In this document: positions 63,691-64,000 of the stretch, piece by piece | Layout of the letters: each line of letters opens with the position of its first letter | Numbering within the stretch: the stretch's first letter is position 1 | Assembly (NCBI RefSeq): GCF_000196875.2 | Contig: NC_014532.2 | Location: 3,472,001 to 3,536,000, forward strand | Direction of reading: 5' to 3' | Source of the DNA: Halomonas elongata DSM 2581 | GTDB lineage: Bacteria > Pseudomonadota > Gammaproteobacteria > Pseudomonadales > Halomonadaceae | Length of the DNA: 64,000 nucleotides | Made by a program: the position numbers and the translations under genes | Notes under the pieces: model-generated | The model's database searches: none | The model's input: the letters and a program-made list of their open reading frames with translations, nothing else | Told to the model about the DNA's origin: nothing

Positions 63691-64000
63691 TCACTCCGTC
63701 ACTCGAGTCTCCACGCTCAGGCCACCGGTCAGTTGCAGGCGCAGATCCGCGCCACGCGGCAGCTCTCCCACCCCGGCAGGCGTGCCGGTGAGCACGACAT
63801 CACCGGGCAACAGCGTGAAGTGGCGGCTCATTTCCGCCAATAGCATCGGCACCGCAAACAGCATGTCGGCGCCCAGGCCGTGCTGTCGACGCTCGCCATT
63901 CACTTCCAGGCTAAACTCCAGTGCATTCCAGTTCGGTGTCTCGGCGAGCGGCAGGAAGGCCGACATCGGACAGGCACCATCGAAGGCCTTGGCCACTTCC
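63691..64000 (-). CDS. Fumarylacetoacetate hydrolase-family protein (5' part outside window)
   Basis: The C-terminal 102 residues of a FAH-family hydrolase or isomerase; the start lies beyond the right edge. Visible are AKAFDGACPMSAFLPL, a strand LEFSLEVNGERRQ and the family signature DVVLTGTPAGVGEL. Such enzymes hydrolyse or isomerise acylpyruvates or homoprotocatechuate-pathway acids, which fits an aromatic-degrading host. Exact substrate unknown. Confidence 0.85.
   Translation of the reverse strand, partial: EVAKAFDGACPMSAFLPLAETPNWNALEFSLEVNGERRQHGLGADMLFAVPMLLAEMSRHFTLLPGDVVLTGTPAGVGELPRGADLRLQLTGGLSVETRVTE

Overview
The window looks like a chromosomal segment of a halophilic gammaproteobacterium of the Halomonadaceae (Halomonas or a close relative). 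This is inferred from the high-GC coding sequence, the Pseudomonas-like order polA / DUF2782 / thrB, the neighbouring coaD and ferredoxin genes, a FabY-type ketosynthase, and the many compatible-solute-era style transporters (TRAP, AtoE, CUT2 ABC). I could not run any database search. All family names come from reading motifs, lengths and gene context. No tRNA, rRNA, CRISPR array or intact insertion sequence was seen.

Region 1 (1-9521) is a protocatechuate (beta-ketoadipate) catabolic block. On the minus strand pcaI-pcaJ-pcaF-atoE-like transporter-pcaDC fusion-pcaQ form one tightly packed operon, and pcaB lies just upstream with its own terminator. An IclR regulator (PcaR) is divergent from pcaB. 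Three 15-bp sites matching the PcaR box pattern sit upstream of pcaI and between pcaB and pcaR. The ring-cleavage genes pcaHG are not in the window. An AEC-family permease follows pcaR.

Region 2 (about 9.5-24.6 kb) is an accessory sugar or polyol island read leftward. Its order is split transketolase (N and C halves), FGGY kinase, SorC-type regulator, two short-chain dehydrogenases, a CUT2 (ribose-type) ABC transporter with a DUF2291 protein, then transaldolase and full-length transketolase. The transporter, dehydrogenase and regulator part has visibly lower GC than its surroundings. This is the best candidate for an uncharacterised system. The gene content predicts uptake of a polyol or ketose, oxidation, phosphorylation and C2 transfer by a dedicated two-subunit transketolase, with products fed into the pentose phosphate pathway.

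Region 3 (24.6-47 kb) is mostly housekeeping: aroQ, glnE, dgkA, dacB, a PACE plus EmrE-like drug-efflux pair with a divergent LysR regulator, a TrmB-like methyltransferase, fabY, coaD, a ferredoxin, a MATE exporter, a second AtoE transporter, a thioesterase, an entericidin-like lipoprotein, a HIT protein, two lipoproteins, dps, rmuC, pepD and tmcA. Intergenic palindromic elements are scattered through it, including a MITE-like long inverted repeat directly after dps and an attC-like inverted repeat before the second atoE.

Region 4 (47-64 kb) holds a TRAP transporter operon, an Fe(III)-type ABC transporter whose three genes alternate strand, polA, a hairpin-rich intergenic stretch, a DUF2782 protein, thrB overlapping speA, a membrane PQQ-dependent sugar dehydrogenase and the end of a fumarylacetoacetate-hydrolase-family gene.
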